Assembly (NCBI RefSeq): GCF_008373765.1
Contig: NZ_VUJW01000003.1
Span: 248,001 to 312,000 of the forward strand
Length of the DNA stretch: 64,000 bases
Direction of reading: 5' to 3'
Source: Nocardioides antri
GTDB lineage: Bacteria; Actinomycetota; Actinomycetes; Propionibacteriales; Nocardioidaceae
Part shown: one piece after another, positions 11,619-19,813 of the stretch
Layout of the letters: every line of letters begins with the position of its first letter
Position numbering within the stretch: position 1 is the first letter of the stretch
Translations under genes and position numbers: made by a program
Notes under the pieces: generated by a model
Told to the model about the DNA's origin: nothing
Database searches by the model: none
What the model saw: the letters and a program-made list of their open reading frames with translations, nothing else

Positions 11619-12055
11619 GCCGCGTCCTCCTTGAGAGTCTTCTGGGTTGTCTCCAGCTTCGGGTTCATCGACTTCAGCTCCTTGCGGCCGACCAGCGCCA
11701 TCACCGCGGCTACCACGAGCCACAGGACGGTGACGATCAGCGCCGCCAGCGCGGTGTGCATCCACGAGTCGAGGAGGTACATCAGCGTCAGCGACAGGAA
11801 GAGGAGGGCGAGGTGCCCCGCGACGCCGGCACCCCCGAGGAGGCCGACCCCCTTCCCGGCCTTCGCTGCCTCCGCCTTGGCCTCGGTCTTGGCGAGGTCG
11901 ATCTCCTGCTTCACCAGCGTCGTGAGGTCGTTGGCGATGTCGCCGACGATGTCGCCGAGGGACCTGCCGTCCGCGGTCTCGTGCGTGCCGGCGGGTCCCG
12001 TGGGTGGCACGTCGGAGGTGTACGCCGACGAGCCCGGGGCCTGCTGATCGGTCAC
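11591..12055 (-). CDS. Actinobacterial Holin-X-like (phage holin superfamily III) membrane protein
   Basis: This 154-residue protein has a soluble N-terminus with the motif DIANDLTTLVKQEIDLAKTE at about 39-58, then two adjacent transmembrane segments (about 78-95 and 103-123) and a charged C-terminal helix. This layout is that of the Holin-X family, which in actinobacteria is chromosomal and usually beside DUF3618 genes. It is not evidence of a prophage. The GTG start overlaps the stop of the upstream gene (GTGA at 12052-12055). Confidence 0.8.
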   Translation of the reverse strand: MTDQQAPGSSAYTSDVPPTGPAGTHETADGRSLGDIVGDIANDLTTLVKQEIDLAKTEAKAEAAKAGKGVGLLGGAGVAGHLALLFLSLTLMYLLDSWMHTALAALIVTVLWLVVAAVMALVGRKELKSMNPKLETTQKTLKEDAAWAKELKNS

Positions 12056-12783
12056 AGCGTGCCTCCCGGAGTGGATCCTCCCGCGGGGTAGACGGGAGGC
12101 TCGCCGGGCGTGCCGGTGCCGGCGAGCGGGTCCGCGGCGGCGGTGCCACCCGAGGTCACGGCGGGCGAGGCGGGGGTCGTCGTCAGGTCAGGCGTCGTGG
12201 GCGGGTCCTCGCTCGCGAATCCGCTCATGTCCGTGCTTGCGGGCGAGGTCACAGGAGAGCTCGTCGAGGTGCCGCTCTTCGCGTCCTTCGCGCCGCGGGT
12301 CACCCGGCCGGCCACCACGCCCGCGACGAGGGCGCCCAGCAGGAAGGTGCCGGGGCGACGACGGGCGAAGTCGCGTGCCTGGTCGAGGACCTGGGCCGGC
12401 TCCTGTCCCCGCAGCTGCGAGCTGATGCCCCTCGCCTTCTCGCTGACCTGCGTCACGATGTCCTGTGCCATGCCGGCGTTCGCTCCCTCGCCACGCACCA
12501 TCCGCTCGAGGTCGTCGGCGAAGGTCTGGAGCGTGCTGACCAGGTTGTCGAGCTGACCCCGGGACTGCTCCTCGACCTGGCTGCGCGCCTCGTCCACGAG
12601 GTTGCGAGCCTGCTCCTTCGCGTCGGTGGCCACCGACTGCGCCTCGGTCTTCGCCTTGTCGGCGAGCTGTGCACCCTCGTCGGCGGCGGTCCGGGCTGCG
12701 TGCTTCGCCTGCTCCTGCGTCCCTCCAGGAGTGGTCGGTCCTCCGGTCTGCGGAGCATCTGCTCCGTAGTCGTACGTCGTCAT
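12052..12783 (-). CDS. Helical protein with one transmembrane segment and Ser/Thr/Pro-rich tail
   Basis: The family is not firmly recognised. The 243-residue sequence has an Ala/Lys/Glu-rich amphipathic region (about 25-85) resembling apolipoprotein- or LEA-like helices, a second helical region to about 140, one short hydrophobic segment (FLLGALVAGVVAGRV, near 146-160), and a disordered Ser/Thr/Pro/Gly tail. It heads the operon with the Holin-X-like and DUF3618 genes, a combination often linked to envelope stress. GGAAGGA lies 7 nt before the ATG. A GGGTAT-type promoter precedes it. Confidence 0.7.
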   Translation of the reverse strand: MTTYDYGADAPQTGGPTTPGGTQEQAKHAARTAADEGAQLADKAKTEAQSVATDAKEQARNLVDEARSQVEEQSRGQLDNLVSTLQTFADDLERMVRGEGANAGMAQDIVTQVSEKARGISSQLRGQEPAQVLDQARDFARRRPGTFLLGALVAGVVAGRVTRGAKDAKSGTSTSSPVTSPASTDMSGFASEDPPTTPDLTTTPASPAVTSGGTAAADPLAGTGTPGEPPVYPAGGSTPGGTL

Positions 12784-12814
12784 CGCTAGTCCTTCCCCAG
12801 TGTGGATCCGGGCG

Positions 12815-12840
12815 ATACCCGCGCGTCCGTGCCGACAGAC
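12815..12840 (-). promoter_or_regulatory. Candidate SigB/SigF-type stress promoter
   Basis: On the minus strand GTCT-N16-GGGTAT closely fits the actinobacterial stress-sigma consensus GTTT-N14-16-GGGTAT. The box ends 31 bp before the ATG at 12783, giving a short leader with a good ribosome-binding site. It would drive the three-gene envelope operon. Confidence 0.5.
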
Positions 12841-12925
12841 GAGGACCCGTCGGTTTGGCGAGCAAAATCCTCCGTTTCGTGGCGTGTTCACGAATCGATC
12901 CAGATTGGCCGGGTATCGGTCGTCA

Positions 12926-13366
12926 GTGATCGAGGAACGGGGGGAGCCTGAGGTCCTCCTCCGCTCGTGCGGCCTGCGCGTGACGCAACCACGGCTGGCT
13001 GTCACCGCTGTGCTCGAACGGGCGCGGGCCGAGGACGAGCACCTCACCGTCGCGGAGGTGGTGGAGCGCAGCCGGGAGATCCTGGGACGGGTGTCGCCGC
13101 AGACGGTCTACGACTGTCTCCTGGCGATGTCCGACGCCGGTGTGGTCCGGCGCGTCGACCTCCCGGGTTCACCGGCGCGCTTCGAGACCAGGGTGGGCGA
13201 CGGCCACCAGCACCACGTCTGCCGGAGCTGCGGGGCCGTTCAGAACGTCACCGGCGTGGTCCCGGCCCCTGATCGCCCCGGGCCCGACCTCCCCCCGGGT
13301 ACGACGGTCGACCGCGCCGAGGTCGTGTACTGGGGCGTCTGCGCCGCCTGCGCGAAAGGCGCCTAG
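12926..13366 (+). CDS. Fur-family metal/peroxide-responsive repressor
   Basis: The 146-residue protein has the winged helix N-terminus (LRVTQPRLAVTAVL near 17-30, recognition region VSPQTVYDCLLAM near 57-68) and a C-terminal dimerisation domain. The metal-site cluster GDGHQHHVCRSCG is at 91-103, and a second CxxC is at 139-142 (GVCAACA). Two CxxC pairs suggest a structural zinc site. It resembles FurA/PerR-type members more than Zur, but no katG is adjacent, so the sensed signal is uncertain. The GTG start at 12926 follows a GGGTAT sequence by 9 nt. Confidence 0.85.
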   Translation: MIEERGEPEVLLRSCGLRVTQPRLAVTAVLERARAEDEHLTVAEVVERSREILGRVSPQTVYDCLLAMSDAGVVRRVDLPGSPARFETRVGDGHQHHVCRSCGAVQNVTGVVPAPDRPGPDLPPGTTVDRAEVVYWGVCAACAKGA

Positions 13367-13485
13367 CCCAATTGCAACCAATCTCCGACGAGTCGCGTCC
13401 TCCACCCGACACAGTTCCACCAGGACCCTGAGCAGGGGGTCGTCGACGAGGAGAGCACGATGGCGCGATCTCGAGGGGAGGGCGG

Positions 13486-14025
13486 ATGAGCAGGAAGGAC
13501 CGCGAAGCACAGCGGGACGCCGAGTTCACCGAGTACCTCGCCGTACGGCAGCCGAGCCTGATGCGCACGGCGTACCTCCTCACCGGTGACCGCCACCAGG
13601 CCGAGGACGTCCTCCAGACGTCGCTGGCCAAGCTCTACCTGGCGTGGGACAAGGTCCATGACCGCGGCGCCGTCGACGCTTACGTCCGCCGGATCATGGT
13701 CAACGAGAACAACTCGCTGTGGCGGCGCGCGTGGAAGAAGCGCGAGTACGCCACGGACGAGGTCCCCGAGGGCGCGCCGCACCACGACGCGTACGACGAC
13801 GGCACCAACGACCAGCTCTGGCAGGTAGTCCAGACCCTGCCGCCGAAGGCCAGGTCGGTCGTCGTGCTCCGCTACTACGAGCAGATGTCCGAGGCCGAGG
13901 TCGCCGACGCGCTCGGCATCTCGATCGGCACCGTCAAGTCCCAGTGCAGCCGGGCCCTCTCCGCTCTCCGGGAGCGCGTGCCCGCCGAGCTCCACCCCCG
14001 CTACGGCGAGGAGTCCCCGTCATGA
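13486..14025 (+). CDS. SigE-family ECF RNA polymerase sigma factor
   Basis: This 179-residue sigma factor has region 2 (AYLLTGDRHQAEDVLQTS, about 28-45) and region 4 (LPPKARSVVVLRYYEQMSE then AEVADALGISIGTVKSQCSR, about 120-158). The ATG at 13486 follows an AGGGGAGGGCGG ribosome-binding site. Its stop overlaps the next start in ATGA (14022-14025), pairing it with a membrane protein that is probably its anti-sigma or signal partner. Its target promoters are unknown. Confidence 0.9.
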   Translation: MSRKDREAQRDAEFTEYLAVRQPSLMRTAYLLTGDRHQAEDVLQTSLAKLYLAWDKVHDRGAVDAYVRRIMVNENNSLWRRAWKKREYATDEVPEGAPHHDAYDDGTNDQLWQVVQTLPPKARSVVVLRYYEQMSEAEVADALGISIGTVKSQCSRALSALRERVPAELHPRYGEESPS

Positions 14026-15224
14026 ACCAGAACCCGAGCGATCCCACCAACCCCGACGCCCCCTGGGAGGAAGCGATGAGCCGCGACTTCGACGCGCGCG
14101 TCCGTGACCTTCACGAGGCGCCGATCGACTTCACGTCCGTGAAGGGCAAGGCCCACAAGATCCGCCGCAACCGCCGCGCGGCCGTGGCGGGCGGCATTCT
14201 CGGCGTCGCCGCGATCTTCACGCCGATCGCCGTGCTCACCAACGGTGGCGGCACGAGTGGCAAGGAGCCGGGGTTCGCGCCTGAGGTGAGCGAGACCGAT
14301 CCGGCCCCGGACGCGGGCCCCGACTATCTCGTGGACCGGGTCTGGCACCAGGCCGACGGCGACACGGTGGAGCTGGACCAGGCGTACGACTCCGCGGTCC
14401 TGTGGGACGGCCAGCTGGTCGCGACCCGGTTCGGCGGCGAGGTGTACTCGACCGCCGACGTGATCGACGCGGACGGCGACGTCGTCCGCTCGTTCTCCAC
14501 GACCGGGTCCGTGGTCGTCAACGACGCCGGCACCACCATCGCGTGGGTCGACAGCGACGGCGCCGTGATGACGGCGTGGGACGACGAGGAGCGCTCGCTC
14601 GGGGAGGTCGACCTCGCGGCTCCGGGCGAGGCGAGCGCGTGGACCGCCGCGGCCGTCACGGGTGGTCCTGACTGCAACGAGGAGGCGGACGGCTGCATCG
14701 TGTACGTCAACTCGAACCTCGGCGAGGAGTCGCGCTCCTACAGCTCGCAGGGCGTCAGCGACATCGTGGCGTCAGGAGTGACGAAGGTGCACGACGCGGA
14801 CTCGATGGGCGCGGTCACCGTGATCAACGATGTCACCGAGTTCCTCGACACGTGCGGTGGCATCTACGAGGTCCCCAACGCCGAGTATCGCTGGGAGACG
14901 TGCGACTACCAGGTCCACGGCAGCTCGCCCGACGGGCGGTACGTCGTCGGGCTGCCCTCACAGTTCGACGGGCTCGGACCGCGGGAGATCACCATCCTCG
15001 ACGCGGAGACTGGTGATCCGACCGCCGGCAGGTACGCGCCCGAGGGGCGGGATGCGTTCATCCGCGCCGAGGTCGCCTGGACCGACGAGGGCACGCTGGC
15101 CTTCGCTGCCTACGACGGCGCGAGGTGGCACCTGATGGAGATGGAGCCCGACGGGAGCATCACCGAGCTCGCGACCGCCGACGGATCGGACGTCGACAGC
15201 CCGTTCGTCCTCATCGGCCACTGA
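14022..15224 (+). CDS. Membrane-anchored protein, probable anti-sigma or signal partner of the SigE-type factor
   Basis: The 400-residue protein has a cytoplasmic N-terminus of about 50 residues ending in a basic stretch (KIRRNRR), one transmembrane helix at about 53-72, and a large external domain. That domain has repeated short beta-strand motifs (WDGQLVATRF, DEGTLAFAAYDG) like a beta-propeller sensor, and four cysteines. Overlap with the sigma gene implies a functional pair. No zinc-binding anti-sigma (HxxxCxxC) motif is seen, so its mechanism is inference. Confidence 0.75.
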   Translation: MNQNPSDPTNPDAPWEEAMSRDFDARVRDLHEAPIDFTSVKGKAHKIRRNRRAAVAGGILGVAAIFTPIAVLTNGGGTSGKEPGFAPEVSETDPAPDAGPDYLVDRVWHQADGDTVELDQAYDSAVLWDGQLVATRFGGEVYSTADVIDADGDVVRSFSTTGSVVVNDAGTTIAWVDSDGAVMTAWDDEERSLGEVDLAAPGEASAWTAAAVTGGPDCNEEADGCIVYVNSNLGEESRSYSSQGVSDIVASGVTKVHDADSMGAVTVINDVTEFLDTCGGIYEVPNAEYRWETCDYQVHGSSPDGRYVVGLPSQFDGLGPREITILDAETGDPTAGRYAPEGRDAFIRAEVAWTDEGTLAFAAYDGARWHLMEMEPDGSITELATADGSDVDSPFVLIGH

Positions 15225-15250
15225 TCGGGGACGACGGGTCCGGCGACCGG

Positions 15251-15282
15251 CGTGGAATACCCGGTCGACCGGGTATTCCACG
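15251..15282. repeat. Perfect 32-bp palindrome after the anti-sigma-like gene
   Basis: The left arm CGTGGAATACCCGGTC is followed directly by its exact reverse complement. It has the same length and zero loop as the palindrome at 3111-3142 but a different sequence. Like that one, it lies shortly after a plus-strand stop codon between convergent genes. Confidence 0.85.
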
Positions 15283-15333
15283 GGTTGTCGGCCGTTGCAG
15301 AAGCGGACAACCCGTGGAAGAGGCCGACAACCC
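15282..15333. repeat. Inverted and direct half-site copies next to the palindrome
   Basis: GGGTTGTCGGCC at 15282-15293 is the exact reverse complement of GGCCGACAACCC at 15322-15333. A third, degenerate copy (GCGGACAACCCGTGG) lies at 15303-15317. Alternative hairpins can therefore form. With the palindrome this makes one composite element of about 80 bp. Confidence 0.7.
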
Positions 15334-15370
15334 CTCCTCCCCTCACCCGGTGTCTCGGCCCCCACGAGGG

Positions 15371-16199
15371 CTATCGGTACGCCGCCAGCCCGAGCGCGTC
15401 GACGACGTGCGGCCAGGCCCGCTCGCCCAGCGCCCGGTCCGCATCGACAGTGCCGCCGCGCCGCATCCGCTGCCCGCCCTCGACCGGGGTCTCGCCCGGC
15501 AGCAGGACGCGGTGGCCGGCGTCCGGTGCGGTGACCACAGAGGTCGGCAGTCCGTGGGCGTCCCTGCGTGCGGCGATGGCCGCGGCGAAGTCGGCGGCCG
15601 GCCAGACCTGGTCGTCGCCACCGGCGACCAGCACCACGCGGCCCGCGATCCGCTCGACCGGGATGGTCGCCGCGTCGACGACCGCGGGATCGGCGGAGGC
15701 CAGGCTCGCGGCGTACCAGCCCAGGTAGGCCGGCGGATCGGTGTCCGGCTCCCAGCCGTCGCAGAAGGGCACGAACGGCAGCGGGTCGCCGCCCCAGGGT
15801 CCAGTGCGACGTCCAGCGGGTGCCGTCGTGGCCGGCCCAGGCGTACGCCGACGGCGCGAACGCGACGGTCGCCGTCACCCGGTGGTCGAGAGATGCGACC
15901 AGCAACGCTGCCTCCGCCCCGAACGACGTGCCGGCCAGCGCCAGCCGACCGCACTCCGGGGCGAGACGGTCAAGGGCGTCGAGGGCGTCGACGAAGAGCT
16001 CGAGGGGCACGGCGTACGGCCCGGGCTGCTGGCCAGGCCCGCCGAACCACCGCATCGCCAGCACCGTCGCACCGTGGTGCGCCAGCACCTCCGCCCGGTC
16101 CAGGTCGACCCGGCCGCTCGACCCCGCCAGCAGCAGGACCCCGACACCGGACGGCGTGTCTGGGTGCACCAGGCGCCACGCGGGGTCCGGGAGCTCCAT
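15371..16199 (-). pseudogene. Alpha/beta hydrolase (BAAT/dienelactone hydrolase-like), frameshifted
   Basis: The first part (from ATG 16199) contains the nucleophile elbow GTSFGAEAALL. At about 15792-15795 a run of four C (GGGG on the coding strand) shifts the frame. Removing one base restores the continuation DPLPFVPFCDGWEPDTD and the catalytic Asp and His regions (GGDDQVWP, DAGHRVLLPGE) to the stop at 15371. Apart from this the sequence is intact and reads as one protein of about 275 residues. This is either a real recent mutation or a homopolymer sequencing error. It begins 2 bp after the tsaD stop and is probably co-transcribed. The substrate is unknown. Confidence 0.8.
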
Positions 16200-16201
16200 C
16201 G

Positions 16202-17254
16202 TCAGCCGGCGAGCACCGAGGTGACGGGGAGGCTGGAGTCGGCCGGCAGGGAGTACGACGACGGCGGCAGCCCACGCGAGACGATCGAGGAGCCGAGGGC
16301 GGCGACCATCGCGCCGTTGTCGGTGCAGAGGCCGGGACGCGGGACGCGGACCCGGATCCCCAGCGCGGACGCGCGCTCCTCGGCCATCGCGCGGAGCCGG
16401 GAGTTGGCGGCGACGCCGCCCCCGATGAGCAGGTCCTCGATGCCCTCGGTGGCAGCGGCGTCGAGCGACTTGCGGACGAGCACGTCGCAGACCGCCTCCT
16501 GGAACGACGCAGCGACGTCGGCGACCGGCACCGGCTCGCCGGAGCGCTCGCGCGCCTCGACCCAGCGGGCGACGGCCGTCTTCAGCCCCGAGAAGGAGAA
16601 GTCGAAGCGGTGCCGCTCCAGGTCGCGGCGGCTGGTCAGCCCGCGGGGGAAGTCGATGGCGACCGACGAGCCGGACCTGGCCTCCCGGTCGATGTGCGGC
16701 CCACCGGGGAACGGCAGGCCGAGCAGGCGGGCCACCTTGTCGAAGGCCTCCCCCGCGGCGTCGTCGATGGTCGCGCCCATCGGGTCGATCGCCGAGGTGA
16801 CGTCGGTGACCCGCAGCAGGCTGGAGTGCCCGCCCGACACCAGCAGGGCGAGGCACGGCTCGGGGAGCGGCCCGTGCTCGAGCTGGTCGACGGCGACGTG
16901 GGCGGCGAGGTGGTTGACGCCGTACAGCGGCTTCCCGAGCGACAGGGCGAGGGACTTCGCCGCCGCCACGCCGACCAGGAGCGCGCCGGCGAGGCCGGGC
17001 CCGCTCGTGACCGCGATCGCGTCGACGTCGTAGAGCGCGACGCCCGCGGTCTCGCACGCCCGCTCGATCGTCGGCACCATCGCCTCCAGGTGGGCGCGGC
17101 TGGCGACCTCGGGCACCACGCCGCCGAACCTGGCATGCTCGTCGACGCTGCTGGCGATCGCGTCGGCCAGGAGCGTGTGGCCGCGCACGATGCCGACACC
17201 GGTCTCGTCGCACGAGGTCTCGATGCCGAGCACCAGCGGTTCGTCGGTCGTCAC
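16202..17254 (-). CDS. tsaD: tRNA N6-adenosine threonylcarbamoyltransferase
   Basis: TsaD transfers the threonylcarbamoyl group to A37 of ANN-decoding tRNAs (t6A) with TsaB and TsaE. It has 350 residues. The ASKHA fold signature [11 protein letters not shown] is at about residues 9-19, the metal-binding His pair in [19 protein letters not shown] in the middle, and the distal [12 protein letters not shown] and DNGAMVA motifs. The GTG start overlaps the rimI stop (17251-17254). Gene order tsaB-rimI-tsaD is the standard actinobacterial one. Confidence 0.97.
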   Translation of the reverse strand: MTTDEPLVLGIETSCDETGVGIVRGHTLLADAIASSVDEHARFGGVVPEVASRAHLEAMVPTIERACETAGVALYDVDAIAVTSGPGLAGALLVGVAAAKSLALSLGKPLYGVNHLAAHVAVDQLEHGPLPEPCLALLVSGGHSSLLRVTDVTSAIDPMGATIDDAAGEAFDKVARLLGLPFPGGPHIDREARSGSSVAIDFPRGLTSRRDLERHRFDFSFSGLKTAVARWVEARERSGEPVPVADVAASFQEAVCDVLVRKSLDAAATEGIEDLLIGGGVAANSRLRAMAEERASALGIRVRVPRPGLCTDNGAMVAALGSSIVSRGLPPSSYSLPADSSLPVTSVLAG

Positions 17255-17709
17255 TGCGCCATTGTCACAAACCGCTCGAGCACGACGGCGTCGGTGCCGT
17301 CCCGGTAGTAGCGCGGACGCCGCGCGATCTCCGCGAATCCGGCCCGCGCGTAGAACGCCCGCGCCACGGCGTTGTCCTCGCGGACCTCGAGCAGCAGCCG
17401 GTCGACACCGCCGGCCGCGGCGTGCGCCTCGGCGGCGGCGAGGAGGGCGGTGGCGACGCCCGTACGACGGGCACTGCCGACCGTTGCGATGCGCTGGAGC
17501 TCGGCGACGTCCTGGACGACGCTCACCGCTGCGTAGCCCACGAGAACCTCATCGCGGTCGGCGACCAGGTAGGTGGTGGTCGGCAGCCGGCCACCGACGC
17601 CCTCCGTGAGGAGGTTCTCCGACCACGGGTCGAGGGGGAACGCCACCTGCTCGAGCTCCACGATCGCTTCGACGTCTCCCGGACCGGCAGGTCGGACGCG
17701 AAGGCTCAC
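17251..17709 (-). CDS. rimI: Ribosomal-protein-alanine N-acetyltransferase RimI-like
   Basis: This 152-residue GNAT protein has the acetyl-CoA loop as [16 protein letters not shown] (about 78-93), followed by [21 protein letters not shown], here given as two parts: LLLEVREDN and [10 protein letters not shown]. These are typical of RimI and related N-terminal acetyltransferases. Sitting between tsaB and tsaD is its usual place. The GTG at 17709 overlaps the tsaB stop in GTGA, fixing the start. Whether it acetylates S18 or other proteins cannot be told from sequence. Confidence 0.92.
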   Translation of the reverse strand: MSLRVRPAGPGDVEAIVELEQVAFPLDPWSENLLTEGVGGRLPTTTYLVADRDEVLVGYAAVSVVQDVAELQRIATVGSARRTGVATALLAAAEAHAAAGGVDRLLLEVREDNAVARAFYARAGFAEIARRPRYYRDGTDAVVLERFVTMAQ

Positions 17710-18344
17710 GAGACCGACTTCGGCGCGCGCGGGATCTCGGCGTCGGGACGGCGCAGGTAGAGCGGCTCGGGGTCGTGCAGCTCGGCCCGCTCCTCGACGA
17801 CGCACCGCGCCAGCCAGCCCGCGGCCGGTCGGAGCGGCCACCGGCCGTCGGGGAACGCGTCGGGGTAGAGTGCGGCGCCCTCGCCGACGACGGGCAGGGC
17901 CGTGGCGACGTCGGCCGGGCGCTGCACGTCCGGGCCGCCGGCGCGCAGGCCCGCTTCGTCGTACGACGCCAGGTAGACCTCGCGCCGCCGCGCATCGCTG
18001 GCGACGACGAACGGGCCGGTCACCACCCCGGTGTCGAACGCCTCGAGCGCCAGCACGTCGAGCGAGCACACGCCGTAGACGGGCACCTGGAGGACGTAGG
18101 ACATCGTCCGCGCCGACACCAGGCCGACCCGCAGGCCCGTGAACGGACCCGGCCCGACCCCGACGGCGAGCGCGGTCAGGTCGCGCGGGACGATCCCGAC
18201 CTGACGGAGCGCCTGGTCGACGAGGGGCGTGAGCTGCTCGCCGTGGCGCATCGTCTCGGCAGAGGTCAGCTCCGCGACGACGTCGGTGCCGTCGTGGACG
18301 GCGACCGTGACGGTCGGCGAGGACGTGTCGAACGCGAGCAGCAC
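17706..18344 (-). CDS. tsaB: tRNA threonylcarbamoyladenosine biosynthesis protein TsaB
   Basis: TsaB is the inactive ASKHA partner that dimerises with TsaD in t6A synthesis. It has 212 residues with LLAFDTSSPTVTVAV at the N-terminus and the family motif GVGPGPFTGLRVG near residues 62-74. The GTG start at 18344 is preceded by TAGCCT with a 7-nt gap, so tsaB-rimI-tsaD may have its own leaderless promoter downstream of the GH16 genes. tsaE lies about 2.5 kb upstream, beyond those two genes. Confidence 0.95.
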   Translation of the reverse strand: MLLAFDTSSPTVTVAVHDGTDVVAELTSAETMRHGEQLTPLVDQALRQVGIVPRDLTALAVGVGPGPFTGLRVGLVSARTMSYVLQVPVYGVCSLDVLALEAFDTGVVTGPFVVASDARRREVYLASYDEAGLRAGGPDVQRPADVATALPVVGEGAALYPDAFPDGRWPLRPAAGWLARCVVEERAELHDPEPLYLRRPDAEIPRAPKSVS

Positions 18345-18351
18345 GCGCCCG

Positions 18352-18357
18352 AGGCTA
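18352..18357 (-). promoter_or_regulatory. -10 box of tsaB (leaderless)
   Basis: TAGCCT on the minus strand ends 7 nt before the tsaB GTG. It lies in the 38-bp gap after the second GH16 gene and would give the tsaB-rimI-tsaD genes transcription independent of the GH16 pair. Confidence 0.45.
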
Positions 18358-18382
18358 GCGCCCGGGCCTCAGCCCCTCGCAG

Positions 18383-19813
18383 TCACTTCCAGACCCGCAC
18401 CCAGTCGACGGTCATCGTCACCCGGTCGGGGGTCTCGGCGGTGGGGGCGTTCCAGAGCTGGCCCCAGGTCTGGTTCAGCACGACGTTGAAGGGCTTGTCG
18501 AACGGCTGCGACCCGCTCAGCGGAGCCAGCGGGCTCCACGAGTGCTCGAAGACGAGCTCGCCGTCGTAGAAGAAGTACATCGTCGTCGGGGTCCACTCCA
18601 CCATGTAGGTGTGGAACTCGCTCACGTCGGCGATCACGCCGTCCCAACCGGAGTGGACGTTCCTCAACCCGCCGACGTAGTGGACGGAGGGGAACACCTG
18701 CTCCGGCAGCGCGCTGTACCACTCGGCGACGTCGATCTCGCCCGACAGCGGCCAGCGGCCGTAGGTGTGCTTGTCCGGGTAGAGCCACAACGCGGAGTGG
18801 GCACCGGGCACTCGGGTGCTCGGCATCTTCGCCCGGAACGCGAAGCGGCCGAAGGCCTGGTTGAACCGGCCCTTGCTCGAGATGGCAGCTGTGGCCTTGT
18901 CGGTGGTGAAGGCGCCCGACGGACTCTCGCACGTGAACGGGGTGGCCGTCCGCTGGGCGCTGAGCTGCAGCGTGCCGTCGGTGACCGCGATCGTCCACGG
19001 CTCCTTGCGGAAGCACCCGTCGGGACCGTTCGTCACACCGCTGAACCAGGTCTCGGCGGCCAGCCACTTGCTCGGATCGAGCTCGGCGCCGTCGAAGTCA
19101 TCGACGAAGGAGCACTGCCACCAGGTCCCGTCGTCCTTCCGCGGCTGCTCACCGCACGCGTCGACCGGGGGCGGCACGACGGGCTCCAGCGGCTCCACGG
19201 GCTCTTCCACCACCGGATCGGCCGGCTCTTCCACCACCGGCTCTTCCACCACCGGCTCCACCGGCTCCACCGGCTCCACCGGCTCCACCGGCTCCTCCAC
19301 GGGCTCCACCGGGTCTTCCACCACCGGCTCTTCCACCACCGGCTCTTCCACCGGCGGCTCCACCACCGGCTCCACCGGCGGTGGCGCCACCACCACCGGC
19401 ACGTCGAGCGGCGGCGCCACACCCCTGATCCGGCGCTTGACGCTCCGGTTGTCGCCGGAGACCGCGCGAACCACCCAGTCTCTGTCCGTCGGGCGCTGGA
19501 CCGTCAGCTGGAACCGACCACGGTCGTTCGCGCGGTCGGTCGCCACCCGGACCCAGCGGTCCCCGGCCCGGCGAGCGATCCGAACCCAGGCGCCCGCCGG
19601 CGCCGTGCCGCGGAGCACGACGGAGTCCGTCGTCAAGCGCGGACGGTCGAGTGTGACCCGCCGGTCGGCGTCCGCCGACGATGCACCGCCCATGTCCACG
19701 CCGGAGAGGACGGCACAGGCGATCACGACGACGAGGGCACGCAGCAGCGTGCGCGACGATCGCTGTGCCAGACCGGAGGTCCGATGCGTCACAGACTTCG
19801 CAGTCGAGATCAC
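18383..19813 (-). CDS. Secreted/anchored GH16 glycoside hydrolase with PVE-rich linker
   Basis: This 476-residue protein has an N-terminal hydrophobic signal segment (about 23-38), a small beta-rich domain (about 50-132), a Pro/Val/Glu linker (about 137-217), and a GH16 catalytic domain (about 235-476). The catalytic motif GEIDVAEW places the nucleophile and acid/base glutamates at about E359 and E364 with D361 between. GH16 enzymes cleave beta-1,3/1,4-glucans or related galactans; the substrate is not deducible. The GTG at 19813 overlaps the upstream GH16 stop (19810-19813). It is a paralogue of that neighbour. Confidence 0.88.
   Translation of the reverse strand: MISTAKSVTHRTSGLAQRSSRTLLRALVVVIACAVLSGVDMGGASSADADRRVTLDRPRLTTDSVVLRGTAPAGAWVRIARRAGDRWVRVATDRANDRGRFQLTVQRPTDRDWVVRAVSGDNRSVKRRIRGVAPPLDVPVVVAPPPVEPVVEPPVEEPVVEEPVVEDPVEPVEEPVEPVEPVEPVEPVVEEPVVEEPADPVVEEPVEPLEPVVPPPVDACGEQPRKDDGTWWQCSFVDDFDGAELDPSKWLAAETWFSGVTNGPDGCFRKEPWTIAVTDGTLQLSAQRTATPFTCESPSGAFTTDKATAAISSKGRFNQAFGRFAFRAKMPSTRVPGAHSALWLYPDKHTYGRWPLSGEIDVAEWYSALPEQVFPSVHYVGGLRNVHSGWDGVIADVSEFHTYMVEWTPTTMYFFYDGELVFEHSWSPLAPLSGSQPFDKPFNVVLNQTWGQLWNAPTAETPDRVTMTVDWVRVWK
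19187..19396 (-). repeat. Tandem repeats encoding the PVE linker
   Basis: A run of short repeats built on CCACCGGCTC-like units (plus strand) encodes alternating Pro, Val and Glu, as in VEPVEPVEPVEPV and EEPVVEEPVVE. It forms the extended acidic spacer between the N-terminal domain and the GH16 domain. Such runs are prone to length change by slippage. Confidence 0.85.

Noticed and set aside
11591-12055. Holin-like gene as a sign of a prophage
   Set aside because: No other phage gene is near; the Holin-X family is chromosomal in actinobacteria and usually beside DUF3618.
19187-19396. Possible CRISPR array, because of regular repeats
   Set aside because: The units are contiguous, have no unique spacers and lie inside a coding frame.
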